Positions 24,143 through 37,800 of a stretch of 64,000 nt of DNA are shown piece after piece. Under the pieces are notes generated by a model, which saw only the letters and a program-made list of their open reading frames with translations, had not been told where the DNA came from and searched no databases. Numbering within the stretch: the stretch's first letter is position 1; the number at the start of each line of letters is the position of its first letter. A program made the position numbers and the translations under genes. The stretch lies in NCBI GenBank assembly GCA_910591455.2, contig OU342807.1, positions 18,001,623 to 18,065,622 on the forward strand. Direction: 5' to 3'. This DNA comes from Pholis gunnellus (taxonomy: Eukaryota > Chordata > Actinopteri > Perciformes > Pholidae).

Positions 24143-27100
24143 ATGAGTAGGACTCTGCTGTGGCTGGTGGCCTCTGTGGCCTTGGCCTCCATGACTTCTC
24201 TGGCTGATGGAGCTCCATTGTAAGTAGACCTGCCTTTCCTTTACACACTGCCCCTGGGCTTGAATTTCATCAAAACCAGAGCTTAATTATGCAGTTTGTT
24301 CATTTGTTCTTCTTCCTGGTATTCACATTATTATTGGTTGAAATGTAATGAGAGCAACAACGATATCTGCATTAAATTTAAAATGTAAAAAGTGTATAAA
24401 TATTTGTTTGACTTGTGTCTTAAATAATGAGAAGCTATGGTCCAGTTTGCCGTTTGTGTTACAAGGTAGTGTGGACTTTAAAATGAGGCCAGTTAGTTGG
24501 CCCCAAATTTGCTTCAGAGTTTGCACAATGATACCTAAAGCCAGACAGGGCAAGAGTCTAGAGCCATGATGAAATGTTCTGTTGGTCCAGTGCTGGATCT
24601 TCATCAAAGTAATCAATAGATTACTCATTGTGGGTGAAGTCCATGCAGTCAAGATCCTCATCTGGGCAAACAGGTTTGTTTATCTTGGTGATTTGGGTAA
24701 AATTAAACTTAAACTCACAGCCTCTAAGACAGTGGTTCTCAACCTGAGGCTTTGGAACCAAGATAAATCTGAGAAGTCAGAAGATGAAAAACATTTCTGT
24801 TACACAAAACCATGTTTATTTTTTCAGACTTTTTTCTTGTGAAATACTGAAAAGGTTTCCTTCATCAACCACACAAACATCTCACAAGAAAAGGGCACTC
24901 ATGCTCTCAGTAAGGCCGATAGCTGTGATGAGGGGTTACCAGTCAGGGGTCGTACACAGGCCTCACTTTTGCAGGTGACATTTTGTCTTTTGTCGTGGTA
25001 TGAAAACTGATGTTTATCTAATTTTGAACTGGAGCATCTGCAGATTAATTCCATACCACACGTTATACGCGATGATCCAATAAAGTTAGGCCATATACAA
25101 GATGAGTAAGTCCCCTTTTTTTTATTTAAATCTTTGACACCATCATGACTCTGAGGGAGCCTAGAAGGACAACTGAGTGAGATTCAACTCAGGGGAGAGG
25201 GAGACACACCAGGCGCAGATCTGCACTCCACTGAATGCACTTTTTTGGTTTGTGTGTGTTTTATATGGGGTCAGATCAGTCTCAATAATTGCAAATGCAC
25301 ACAGAAAGACTCACAAATGCACGCAGAACGATTCACAAATACATTCCAATGCACGCATAAAATCACAAATATATTTCTGCATTTGTGTGTATTGGTGTGT
25401 GGATTTTTCTATTTGTTTGTGGATTTGTATGTATTTCTTTGTGGATTGCACTGCATTTACAAATACAAAAGCTCTACTTAAAACGTGCTGCACTGGAAGC
25501 AGAGCAACTGAGGAAGACAGTAGCTGTGCAATAAGAAAATAAGATAATGGGAAAAATATTTTTATAAAATATAAAAGATGTAGTGTATTTAAGAAACATT
25601 ATGAAATTATAGAATAGATATAACTTTGTGATTCTGTTTAGGCACCAGCAGAGAAGGCCTTGCTGGCCCTGACGGCCCACCACTGGTGTTTTATGGTGCC
25701 CGAAATGTTTTCTACACACTGAATACAGAATATTAATATTACTCCATATCTTCCTCTCTCCCCGCTGCTCTGCAGGAAGGTGCTGTCTGCCCCCAACTTG
25801 TTGCGTGTAGGTACAGCAGAAAAAATCTTTGTGGAGTGTCAAGACTGCACTGGAGCAGCCATCAATGTCCAAATCAACGTGATGAACCATCCAACCAAAA
25901 ACCAAATGCTGACAACTACATCTGTGACACTTAATACTGCAAATGACTTCCAGCAGCTCGGAGAAATAACGGTAAGTTAAATACCGTCACTGTGTATGTA
26001 ATTATCTCTGACTGTTGCTAACTTACATGGCCACAAATAATCTATCAATGAATCCAGAAATGAACAGGATTTAGACCTCCCTACCCTGCTACTGATGCAC
26101 TACTGGCGTCTCTTCATACTGGTTTCAGATCCCTGCTGGAGACTTCAGTAAGGATGCCACCATGAAGCAGTATGTGTACCTGCAAGCTCAGTTTCCTGGC
26201 CAACTGCTGGAGAAAGTGGTCTTAGTGTCCTTTCAGTCCGGGTACATCTTCATACAGACTGATAAGACCCTCTACACCCCCAACAGCAAAGGTGAGTACA
26301 AATCTGCATCAGTATGAAAAACACACCTACTTCTGTGAGAATGTCTTTAAGTGTCTATTTTCCAAATTCCCAAAAAATTATATTACTGTAAATGACTGTG
26401 AAGTTAATAGAACCCTTCTTTTCAAAACGTTTTTAAACAGTCACATGACCCAAAATAGCATCACCGTCCTTCAACCCTCAGCAGCAAAATTAACTTCTTT
26501 CTCTCTCTATGTCAGTTCACTACAGGATGTTTGCAGTGACGCCTCGTATGGAGCCAGTAGAGAGGGATGATGCAACTAAAACTGATACTTCTATTTCCAT
26601 CGAGATTGTGGTATTGTGATTTATCTATGATAAGCACAGAATTTAAAGTGATATCATATAATAAGCTGTAACTGGGAGTAAAAATACATGCATGTCTCCC
26701 TCTAGTGGTGGATTTACGCATTAAAGACAGCCTTTTCCTTCATTTGGAGACAAACACATTTTAGAAATTGTGTCACTAAAAGTGTCACTATCATACAGTC
26801 TATAGGCAATGTATAGTGACGTTGATGAGGACGTAGACAAAAGACATATTTAAAATGTGACATGGATTTACTGAATTATTTTGTAACTTACCACGGCTCT
26901 CTGTTAACGGTTATTTAAAACTGTTCATTTTAGACCCCTGAAGACATCGTTTTACCAATTGATTCAGTCGCTTTGAAATCAGGGATCCACTCTGGAGAAT
27001 TCAAACTTGCTGAAATTGTCAGGTTAGTAGATTATCTGATTTCAATTATATTTTCCATATTGCATTTTTATACATTTTGTTGTTAAGTGGTTTATTTACA

Positions 27101-28206
27101 CTTTGGATACACATGGATGGCAGGTAAATTCATCTCAAAATGTCTATATAGTAGCCTATATTTTAACATGTTTATGTCGCGTTTTTTACAAGGAATTACC
27201 ATGTTGCTAATTTAGTGTTTTGACAGCAATTAAATAGAAGTATGTAAGTCATACGGTGTATAAAGTGTGAAGACACACTGAATACTGAGACTTTTCATTT
27301 GAGCCAATTAAGACCAAGACATGACCTGGAGATAAGAGTTTTGTGAATGTATCTCCATTTGCTAATGTTATGAGAGCCTGGCTGTGATAGTAATAGATCT
27401 TTAACTTGGTTGGTAAGTAGTTTCTGGAACCCCTGAGTCATTACTGCACTTTATCTCACTGCTCGTCTTCACTGAGCAAGATCTAGATACTTTTGACCCA
27501 ACCTGAATCTGTAATATATAATTGAAAAATATTGATTTGATAAACCAACATTTTGGTATATAAAATGTATTATATAAAGTAAGTAAATGAGACAGCAGGC
27601 AAACAGCTAAGATAAACGAGATCTGCTAAAAGGTCAACTAGCTTAGCTAGCAGAGTAGCAGCAGCAGCCATCTTTGCTTTTGAGTAGAACATCTAGTGTT
27701 ACTTTGGAAATCAGGGTGTAGTCAATTTAAATGTAATAAGCAAGAGTTTGACATTTTAGGAAATAGCTCATGTGCTTTTTGGGAGAGGGTCACTTAGATG
27801 AGAAGATTCTTACCACTGTTAGACAAAAAGTGGGGATAATCTTATTTAACTCCCCAACAAAAGCTTAAACTATTACTTTGAACTGTAGATCAATTTGTCT
27901 TTTAAGATCTAAATATTATTTGTTAATGGACGGAAATACATTTAATCCATTTAAAATAAAACGTATCACAGTGCAAAGGCATAAAATACAAGTGCACCCT
28001 TTCTATCTTATGCAAAGTCAACCTGAAAACGTAAATCCTTTCATCAGTGTTGTAGCGCAGTAATAAAGATGTTAAGTTCTGTGCAGCAGCTCTGTTGTGT
28101 AAGCCTACATCTCAATTTGTGTGGGATATAAATATGTATATATAACCTCACGCATCCGAAGTCTGTTGTTACTTTCAGTCTTTAAATGATTATTTTAATT
28201 TTGTAT

Positions 28207-28252
<46 letters not shown>

Positions 28253-28833
28253 TCCAGGACTGTGGAAGGTGGTGACAAAGTTCAACAGCAACCCGCAGCA
28301 GAGCTATTCTGCAGAGTTCGAGGTCAAAGAATACGGTGAGTCCTTCATTACCTGCACTTCTATTTAAAACCTTTATGAACCTACAACATTCAGTCTTGTT
28401 ACCTGATTGGACACACAATAAAATGTTTTCCATTTTGCAGTGCTGCCCAGTTTTGAGGTTAAACTGACACCTAGGAGTTCCTTCTTCTACGTGGACAGTG
28501 AAGAGCTCACCGTCGACATCAAAGCTGTGTATGTGAAGACTTTTGTTTCGTGGTTTGAGAAATCAGGTTTGACTGGTAGATTGATTGCAGGAAGAAAAAT
28601 AAAGGGTGTTGTCCAAAGGTTGTGTTTGGGGCTTTCGCTTTTTTTTTAGTCTGATTTGTGTTTGTTTGTTCTTGATTTTTCTGCTTTGCTTCATTGTGGG
28701 CTTTGACATGTCCCTGTCTTGTGGCATTAGGTATCTGTTTGGTGAAAAGGTGGATGGGACCGCCTATGTGGTATTTGGAGTTATGCAAAAAGGTGAAAAG
28801 AAAAGCTTCCCAAGTTCTCTTCAGAGAGTGGAG
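24143..28833 (+). CDS. c3: C3 exons 1-8: signal peptide and first macroglobulin domains
   Basis: Exons are 24143-24219, 25776-25971, 26129-26291, 26516-26610, 26934-27022, 28253-28335, 28441-28528 and 28731-28833 (residues 1-298). Family landmarks are KVLSAPNLLRVGTAEKIFVE, SFQSGYIFIQTDKTLYTPNS, HYRMFAVTPRM, GLWKVVTKFNS, AEFEVKEYVLPSFEVKL and VYLFGEKVDGTAYVVFGV. The exon 6 acceptor lies directly at the end of a GT repeat. The exon 7 donor is GCTGT|gtatgt. Confidence 0.93.
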
Positions 28834-31800
28834 GTGAGCACATTCTTACACTTTTGCTGTATTTTTTTAATGTTTTGCAAGACTCTAGAAAATGACAAAT
28901 GTCTATAATTTCCTGTTATTCATACATCTGCAGTAATTTCAGCTGAATTGCTACATTTCTACCTACATATATTATTTATTTAGGATGTTCAGAATTAAAC
29001 CAGGCTGTTCACTGACTGTTCCACTGTACTGTATTTGAAGATGCATGTTTAAATTGTGTCACATTAGGTCGAGAGTGGTGATGGAGTGGTCACACTGAGG
29101 AAAGCGCACATCACAAACACTTTCCCAAACATCAATGAACTGGTGGGGACTTCCATATTTGTGGCCGTCAGTGTGCTGACGGAGACCGGTAAGACAGAGA
29201 GACTGTGTGTACGTGGCTTTTCAGTGTGTTTGATCAAAGTAACTACCAGCTAACTACCAGCTAACTACCAGCATTATTAGAGTCTGAAAAGCCCCAAACA
29301 AGAACGAGAGGAGAATAGAAAGTAAAGATATCAAGATAACATTTTTCTATCAGTTAATCACAATGAAAATCAAGAGATGTATAATAGATAAAATGAAATA
29401 CTCATGTCATCAGTTTTTGTGTGAATGTGTTTGTGTATCAACACACAGGTAGTGAAATGGTGGAGGCAGAGTTGAGAAGCATCCAGATCGTCACATCACC
29501 TTACACCATCCACTTCAGGAAAACACCAAAATATTTCAAACCAGGAATGTCCTTCGATGTTGCGGTAAAGTACTTATTTACTTTTATATGAATGTACAGC
29601 ATATGTATGGCTTATGGCATGGCACTTCGGGCAACACACCAATTTTTTTCTCAGACAGAGAAGGCGATTATAAGAGGAAGATTTAATCTCAGAAAATGTT
29701 TTGAATGGATTCGATGAAGAAATTGATCAAAGCACAGATATAAATGTTTTCAAAGGTACAGGGACGAGGAAGGGGCCTTGTCTCTGTCGGGACTTTGACA
29801 CTCATTATTGTTTTTCACATTAACATATAATATGTATTTATTCAGAATTAACTGTAAATGTTTCTTGTTATTTTATTGGTTTCTTCTTGTTTTATTTTGT
29901 TATTATTTGTTACATGTTTGGAATAAATGAATTTGATCAAATGGCTATATTTCTACTTAAATAAAAAAACATTACACTACTGAAATATAGCCACTCTCAG
30001 AACACAGATGGCAGTATATCGTTAATGTGCAAGTCACTGCTTCATGCTCTCTTCATAACTGTTATTGATTAGATCAATATTTTGTTGTGTACTTTCATTG
30101 TGATGTTCAGGCAGATTTTGACAAACAGAAAAAAGCAATTTGTCTATCAACCCATTAGATCACCATGAACTAAATCATGATACTGAGAACTACAATCTAA
30201 TAACATGAGTTTGACCTTAAAAAGATCTGTTTCAATGAGTCAGTCAGTCGATTTCTGATGGTTCAGCTGTTTGTGTTTCTGATGGCAGGTTGAAGTTGTG
30301 AATCCTGACGGCAGTCCGGCACAAAGATTGAGAGTGGTGGTGGATCCAGGTCAGGTGGAGGGCACGACCGAAGACAATGGCATCGCAAAGCTTACCATCA
30401 ATACAGTGGCAGGGAACTCAAGGTTGACAATAACTGTAAGTCTCTGAAGTTTTTGACACTTTTTAAATTTCCGCTTTCGTTGGCAAACATTTTTGACGTT
30501 CACTTGAAGAGGTGAAATCAAGCTCCATGTTGTTGTTCATCCGCACATTTACTGTACAGTATGTCAATGGTGAACTTCTTGTCAGTGTAATATCTGTTTG
30601 TCATTCTATTTAGCAGCCAAGATGAGTTGAGATAGGATAGACTTGGGACTCTTCAAGTATTCTTTATTCAACTGTGTGTGAATGCTTACCTGTGTGTGTC
30701 TTTAATTGCAGGCAAGGACCAATGATCCTAACATTAGCCCTGAAAGACAAGCATCAGCCTCCATGGTAGCTCTCCCATATATAACAACGAGCAAAAACTA
30801 CATCCACATAGGTGAGGGACATCCTGAAATAACATCAGATGGTACAACATAAGGAGATAGCAGTGGAAAAGTGTGCACCATGCACTACATGTTTTGGGTG
30901 TTTTATCACAACATGTCACATTTGCAGGTGTGGATACAGCGGAGCTGGAATTAGGAGACAACCTGAAAATCAACCTCAACCTCATCCGGGTGGATAAACA
31001 TCACACTGACATCACATACCTGGTGAGAGATGTTTTACACCAGTGCATGTGTGCACATATTTTACTCTTTTGGTTGCCTCCTACGTCGTGTGTAAAATAT
31101 ACATGCATGTCTGATAAGTGCTGATGTTCAAATCTGCGTCCCTAGATCTTGAGCAGAGGTCAGCTGGTGAGCAACGGGCGTTACAGGACACAAGGTCAAG
31201 TTCTGATTTCCCTGATAGTTCCTGTTACCAAAGAAATGCTGCCATCGTTCCGCATCATAGCCTACTACCATACAAACAGCAATGAAGTGGTATCAGACTC
31301 TGTTTGGGTGGATGTCAAGGACTCCTGCATGGGCTCGGTGAGACACGCAGCGTTGATGTAGTAGTCAAGTGGGCAAACAAAACACCCACACACAAGCTGA
31401 TAAAGTAATTTGTACATTTCTCAGACATATTTTTATGTATGAAACAAATACAGAACTGCAGTCTCATTCACTGACCTGCCCTTCACATTCAGCTGAAGCT
31501 TGAATCGGCAACAGTCAAAAATTCCTATGAGCCCCGCAAGATGTTTGTTCTGAAGGTCACAGGAGATCCAGATGCCACAGTGGGACTGGTGGCAGTTGAC
31601 AAAGGTGTCTACGTCCTAAACAACAAGCACCGGCTCACCCAGAAAAAGGCAATTTCTTTATTTAATATTTATCTCAGAAAATAAATAAATATGTTTAAAA
31701 GAAAATTGTTAGCTTTTTGCTTCAAATAATATCTGGCGTAAATTTGTCCTGCAGCAAAACACATTGCATGAGTTCATGTGTACATATGAGATCTGTCACG

Positions 31801-34800
31801 TGAGTTTATAGATTTGTTTGTTTAACTTGCATACTGTAACCCTATGTCTTGTTTGTATGTGTGTGTGTGTGTGATTGACCTCTGACTTGCTCAGGTGTGG
31901 GACATTGTAGAAAAGTACGACACAGGCTGCACACCAGGTGGAGGGAAGGACGGTATGGGTGTGTTTTACGATGCTGGGCTGATGTTTTATGCCAACACGG
32001 CTATTGAGACACCCTACAGACAAGGTGACACTACTTTACCCTCCCCTTCCCCGAACATACCCCCCTTTAGGTTTTAACATTGTATCAATGAAATATCTCT
32101 GATTTGAAGAAGTGGGCACATGTAGAACTTTTTTCATCGCCATAAGTCTAGTGTTTTCTTTTTAGGAGTAAGCATCTAGTGGACAGTAGAAGAACAGCAT
32201 CATAGACCAAATTGCATTATATTTTCAGTATTTTGACACATAGAAAGAGTTCTCATTGCTGTCTAGCTTTTTAATTCTTCAAAACCTCAAACTGATATCT
32301 TAAACTTTGGGCACATAAAACCAAAACTATCTGCCAAATACTACCTGACGTAAGTGAGATTATATGTTTTTGGTTGAACCGACGCTTTGAGGCATTTCCA
32401 TTTGAACTATTGTGACTGCCACATAAGTGATTATGGTACCTCCCTTATTTTAGGGGTTTTAGAATATTGCTGCAATATTATTGCATTATTGCATCAGCAT
32501 TTTAATATAATAAAGCATTTATACAATGTTGTAACATTTCAACAAATGGATGTGTAATTGTAGATAACATTTTCTCACAGCCTCACCCTGTCCACATTAT
32601 TGACCTCACTCTGATTTAAAGAGTTTCACATCAATTACACGAAGCACAAATCAAGTTTAGTTCCAACTTTCAAAGTTAAAACTTGTCTGTGTTTCCAGAA
32701 TTGAAATGTCCGGCCCCCAGCAGGAGGAAACGAGCCACTACTATCATGGACGTCACAACCAGCTTACGTAAGAACCACAGCTCTAAACTACCCAATACAC
32801 ACATCATCAGTCATCTTCAGTCACTCTCCAGTGTCGATGGACAGCTTGTTCCATTGACTTTCACTGTTCTCGTCTTTGCCACGCTATGTATTCGTAGACG
32901 GATAAACGTCATACTGAAAGTTGAAGGAGCCGTCTTTTCTTGTCAGTTTTCCCCCTCCCTGTCCCATTTAGTTCTTTGTTTATTTGATTATTTGATTTCT
33001 AATTTTTCTTTCCAGTTCACAATTCTTCTTGGTGGTCTGTATCTTCTTACCTCTGTCTCTCCTCCACAACCCTCTTTCTTCCCAGTGAGTCAATATAAAG
33101 ACCAGCTGCAGAGTGACTGTTGTTTGGATGGCATGAAGGAAACCCTTCTCAACTACACATGTGAGAGGCGCAGCGAGTACATCAGTGATGGTGAAGCTTG
33201 TGTCAAGGCCTTCATACACTGCTGTGAGGAGATGAAAGACCAGCGAGCTGACAGGAAGGAGGATAGCCTCCTACTGGCTCGCAGTAAGAGACGGGGACAG
33301 GGGATGTTGTGATACTCTGAGTTGTTACTATTCATGGTCATACTGAATGAAAATAGTAACATTTTTAATGACACTTTAGGTGAGGTGGATGACAACAGTT
33401 ACATGGACAGCAATGAAATAGTTTCTCGCACCAACTTCCCTGAAAGTTGGCTGTGGACAGACTTCAAACTGCCTGCTTGTCCTCCACAAACACCTAACTG
33501 GTGAGTCAACTGAAATATGCACAGACAAAATATACTGATAACTTCACACTGACACCACTAGGATTTAAAGCTACCCTTTACCTCTCAAAGTGTTAACCCT
33601 CTTCTTTGATTCAGTCTCACCACATCAGTGACGAGAAATGTTCCTTTGCAAGACTCAATCACAACCTGGCAGTTCACTGGCATTAGTCTGTCAAAAACTC
33701 ACGGTGAGGATTCAGTGACTAAAATCTGCAAACCTCTCCCATCCTTTACACCTCTCTCTCTCTCTCTGTTTTTTTCTTCATTCATCTCTTGTTTGTTTGT
33801 TTTTATCCCTCTTATCTTAAAGGAATCTGTGTTGGCGATCCGTTAGAGGTAATTGTCTTTAAGGAATTCTTCATTGATCTTAAGCTGCCGTACTCTGCTG
33901 TCCGTAGAGAGCAGGTGGAAGTTAAGGCAATCCTCCACAACTACAGCGACGATCCTGCCACCGTAAGTCTGTGTTCCTCTGCTCTGGTGCTTCATGCTGG
34001 AGCCAATTAGACCAAGATATTGTTCTCTAAGCGATTTCAAACAAAAGTGCAACAAATATTGGACTGACATACAACGAGTGGCACAAAAACTAAATAGAAC
34101 AAATTAACTCCTTACTCTAGTCTTTGATGAATGGTGGTTGGTCCCAGTGTACCTTTCCATTCTCAAGTTCAAATTGATCCCAAAGGAAACAATATTAAGC
34201 ATTACATTACTTCAAATTAGGGATGCATCATTAGTAGGTGACCTAAAATAAAACTGATGACTATGATCCCTTTTATCCGCTCAATGGGGGTCTTCATCTT
34301 TGACAGCTACACACACTTCACTCTCTTTCTCCATCTTTGTCCTGTTTTCAAGGTGCGTGTGGATCTGATTGAGAAGGAGGATGTGTGCAGTGCAGCCTCT
34401 AAACATGGGAAGTATCGTCAGGAGGTCAGAGTTGAGCCCCATGCTGCACTCTCTGTGCCATTCGTTATTATTCCCCTGAAAAAAGGACAATACCTCATTG
34501 AGGTCAAAGCAGCTGTGAAAGATTCGTCGCTCCATGATGGAATCAGGAAGATGCTGCGGGTGGTGGTGAGAGAAACAGCGATCTCCCGTGTTAAAGTCAG
34601 CATAGGGAAACACATATGTGTACTGTATCAGTCTTCTCAAAATGAAGAGATTTTAACAAGCAAGCCATATTGTATTTTGTTACACACCAGCAGACTACGA
34701 AAATATAGTTGTGAGTTGTAATGTTTGTCCTAACTGTTGTTGTTCCAGCCTGAAGGTGTACTGGTTAAATCTTCTCAGATTATAATTCTAGACCCCTCTA

Positions 34801-37800
34801 CTCAAGGTGTAGGTGAGTTTACCCATAAACAGCTACATTATATAGTAATTTGGTAACATTGTGTTTTCATCACTTGCAAATTGATCCCCCGACTTGCCCA
34901 CTGTTTATCCTTCAGCTGGTAAACAAGAAGAAACTCTCATCAGTGGAATTCCTAAGAAAGATTTGGTTCAAGACACACCTACTAGCATACAGATCTCTGT
35001 GACAGGTGAGATGTTATGCCATATTTGAGCACGTTATGTGACATAGTAATTGTAAAATGAACTGACCACCTCTCTGGTTGTGAGGGACCTTTGCATGTTT
35101 CTTTGGATGTTTCTTTGTGTTGATTTGTAACGTTTAGTTTTTTTTCTGTTTGTGTGTGTGAATGCAGGGGGAGAACAAGTTTCTGCACTGGTGGAGAATG
35201 CCGTTAGCGGAACGTCTATGGGTAGTCTGATCAAACAACCCGGGGGATGTGGAGAGCAGAACATGATCCGCATGACTCTACCTGTCATTGCAACAACTTA
35301 TTTGGACAAAACCAACCAGTGGGAAGCTGTGGGCCTTCAGAAACGTGACGAAGCCCTCCAACACATCAAGACTGGTAGGTATTGGCACAGATACCAGGAA
35401 TCTTATTGATGCCCCTCTATGTGGGATTTTTAAGTTTCTGACGTTGCAGAAGTGGTATCAAAAAGAAAAACAGTATGGCAGACAGCAATGTTACCACTGC
35501 CCCACAGACCCAAGCAGAGACACTAAATATTAGTGGTCTGAATGCAATACATAGACTATACAAGTTTGACTACAAACAAAAACGTATGCCAGCAGAATCA
35601 TTTAAAAGATGCAATTATAACAGGAAAAAAATGTAACAGGGCTCTTCAAACTGGTTGTGTGTTCTTGTTTGTGTCCAGGCTACCTGCACCAGCTTACTTA
35701 CCGTAAAAAGGATGGGTCTTTTGCTGTGTGGACGAAACACAAAAGTAGCACCTGGTGAGGCTTTCAAATATCCAAGAACTCATGCATACATAAATGTTTC
35801 TCCTTTAAACTAAATTCTGACTATGTGGCGATGGTGTATTTCATGTGCAAATAAAGTAAACTAAACGTCTCCTCTCCTCTCTAAGGCTGACAGCCTATGT
35901 TGCCAAGGTGTTTGCCATGGCCCAAAGTCTGGTGGCAGTGCAAAGCGATGACATCTGTGGCGCTATTAAGTTTCTGATTCTCAACGCGCAGCAACCTGAC
36001 GGCTTGTTTAGAGAAATTGGAAAGCTTATTCACGGAGAGATGATTGTACGTGAACTGATTTAATTGACGTCAAAAACAAAATAACAAGATGGAAACAATT
36101 CCATGTCACCGGCTAAAACCTTATATAAATCAACACGTTTGTGTCCGTACATGTAGGGTGATGTTCGCGGCTCAGATTCAGATGCCTCCATGACGGCCTT
36201 CTGCCTCATTGCCATGCAGGAGTCACGCACACTATGCGCTGACACTGTTAATGTGAGTATGATACAATCTTTTTTCTTTTCCCTCCACTGCTTTTATTTC
36301 TTAATTTTCAGATTCTACACAAGTGATTGACCAAACAACGCTTTCTGATGATGAAGCAACTCACCATTTGCGAAGTCCCGTCTCTCTTAGTTACTGTCGC
36401 GACTCCTATAGAGCTTTCTGTTCTTGCACATGCAGTTTACAGTAAGGACAGGGGCGAGTTTACTATTCAAAATACTTTGGCTCTTCATTTCACACAGAGG
36501 TTGACAAATCCAGTTTGCAATTCTAGCCACTGGCAGATTTGGTCAACTGCAGTGGCGGGCTGTGCATTTTATACCTGGTCCTTCAGTGCTGTCCGTCTAC
36601 AGTTGCACCTCCTAATAACCTCATCATGACGCCGCAGCTACGGTTATTATTTGTTTCTAGGGGTGTAACAATACACACATTCATATTAAACCGTTCGGTA
36701 CGAGGCTTACGAACCGAACAATACGTTTGAATAATACTAGTGCGTTTGGAAAATGCAGAAGCTTAAATTGTGGGAATTATAATGTTTTTTGTGGACTTTG
36801 CTCAAACTGGCAACCCACATGACGTAACAGACAGCTGTCTGACACTCCCACCCCGGAAGAGAAACATTTTGCTCGCGACGCTAAACTAGCTTAGCAGAAA
36901 ACAATAGCAGCAAACACGCTACACTCTCCCCACAGTGTTTAGCTGTTCCCTACTGATTCAAACAGGGCTAAAGCAATCGCCACACAATCCCCATTTCTCC
37001 AGACCATAATTCTTGCTTTGTAAAAGAAAACAACAGCCCAAACAGAATCAAATGTCCGACCCTATCCCCGCGATGACGGGATGCTTCGTCATTAACGGAC
37101 AATTCCTAAAGTCAGAATCAATGTAATTAACACAATTACAAGAACAAACTCACAAGAACCAGTCACATATATTTATATGACAACAAAGCACCATAGACAA
37201 ATGAACACAGTAGTAACGCTACTGCAGATGTAAAAACACAAAAGCAGTTCACTTACCAAAGCTGCTGTTCACTTAAAGACAAAGTCCATCCTCCTTTCTT
37301 TGTTAACAAAGAGTTTAATGACGCGGTTGTATAGAACATCGGTTCAGTTCAGTTCTAGCCAGAGGTCCTCCTGCGAACATGTTCGTTGAGTTGTAGATCC
37401 ACTTGGGTCTCTCCAAAAGTTTTCAAATGCACCATAGTTTGTGAGTGTCCTGTCGTGCAATGGTGTCGTTTTGCTGCCTTGGTTAGCGTAGCGTAGCTCC
37501 AAACAGTTCCAAACACCAAGTTGCAAATAAAACGCATTCCCAGCCATTAAATGTGCAACGCTTCTCCGATGCTGAAATACCGTTCGTACAAATCCTTTTC
37601 CATGCTGGTTCAGGGCTGCTAGCTGTGGGGTTGACCGACCCTGTCCAGCTTTTCCTGAAATGTCCTTCTTGAGGAATCTGTTTCTCCTCCTTCAGCCATT
37701 GAGTGTTAAAAAAAACAAAGCTAGGTGAAAAAAAGAAAGAATCTACACCAAGCAAAACGCTGAAAATGTCATGTCAATGTCATTATTCTTACATATCTTT

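Noticed and set aside
25474..25905. 143-codon minus-strand ORF, repeated at 62789-63220
   Set aside because: It runs across a MITE and antisense to C3 exon 2; the repetition comes from the C3 duplication.
32683..33312. 209-codon plus-strand ORF
   Set aside because: It reads through C3 intron 17; the conserved splice junctions and the 77-residue C3a fit only with the intron removed.
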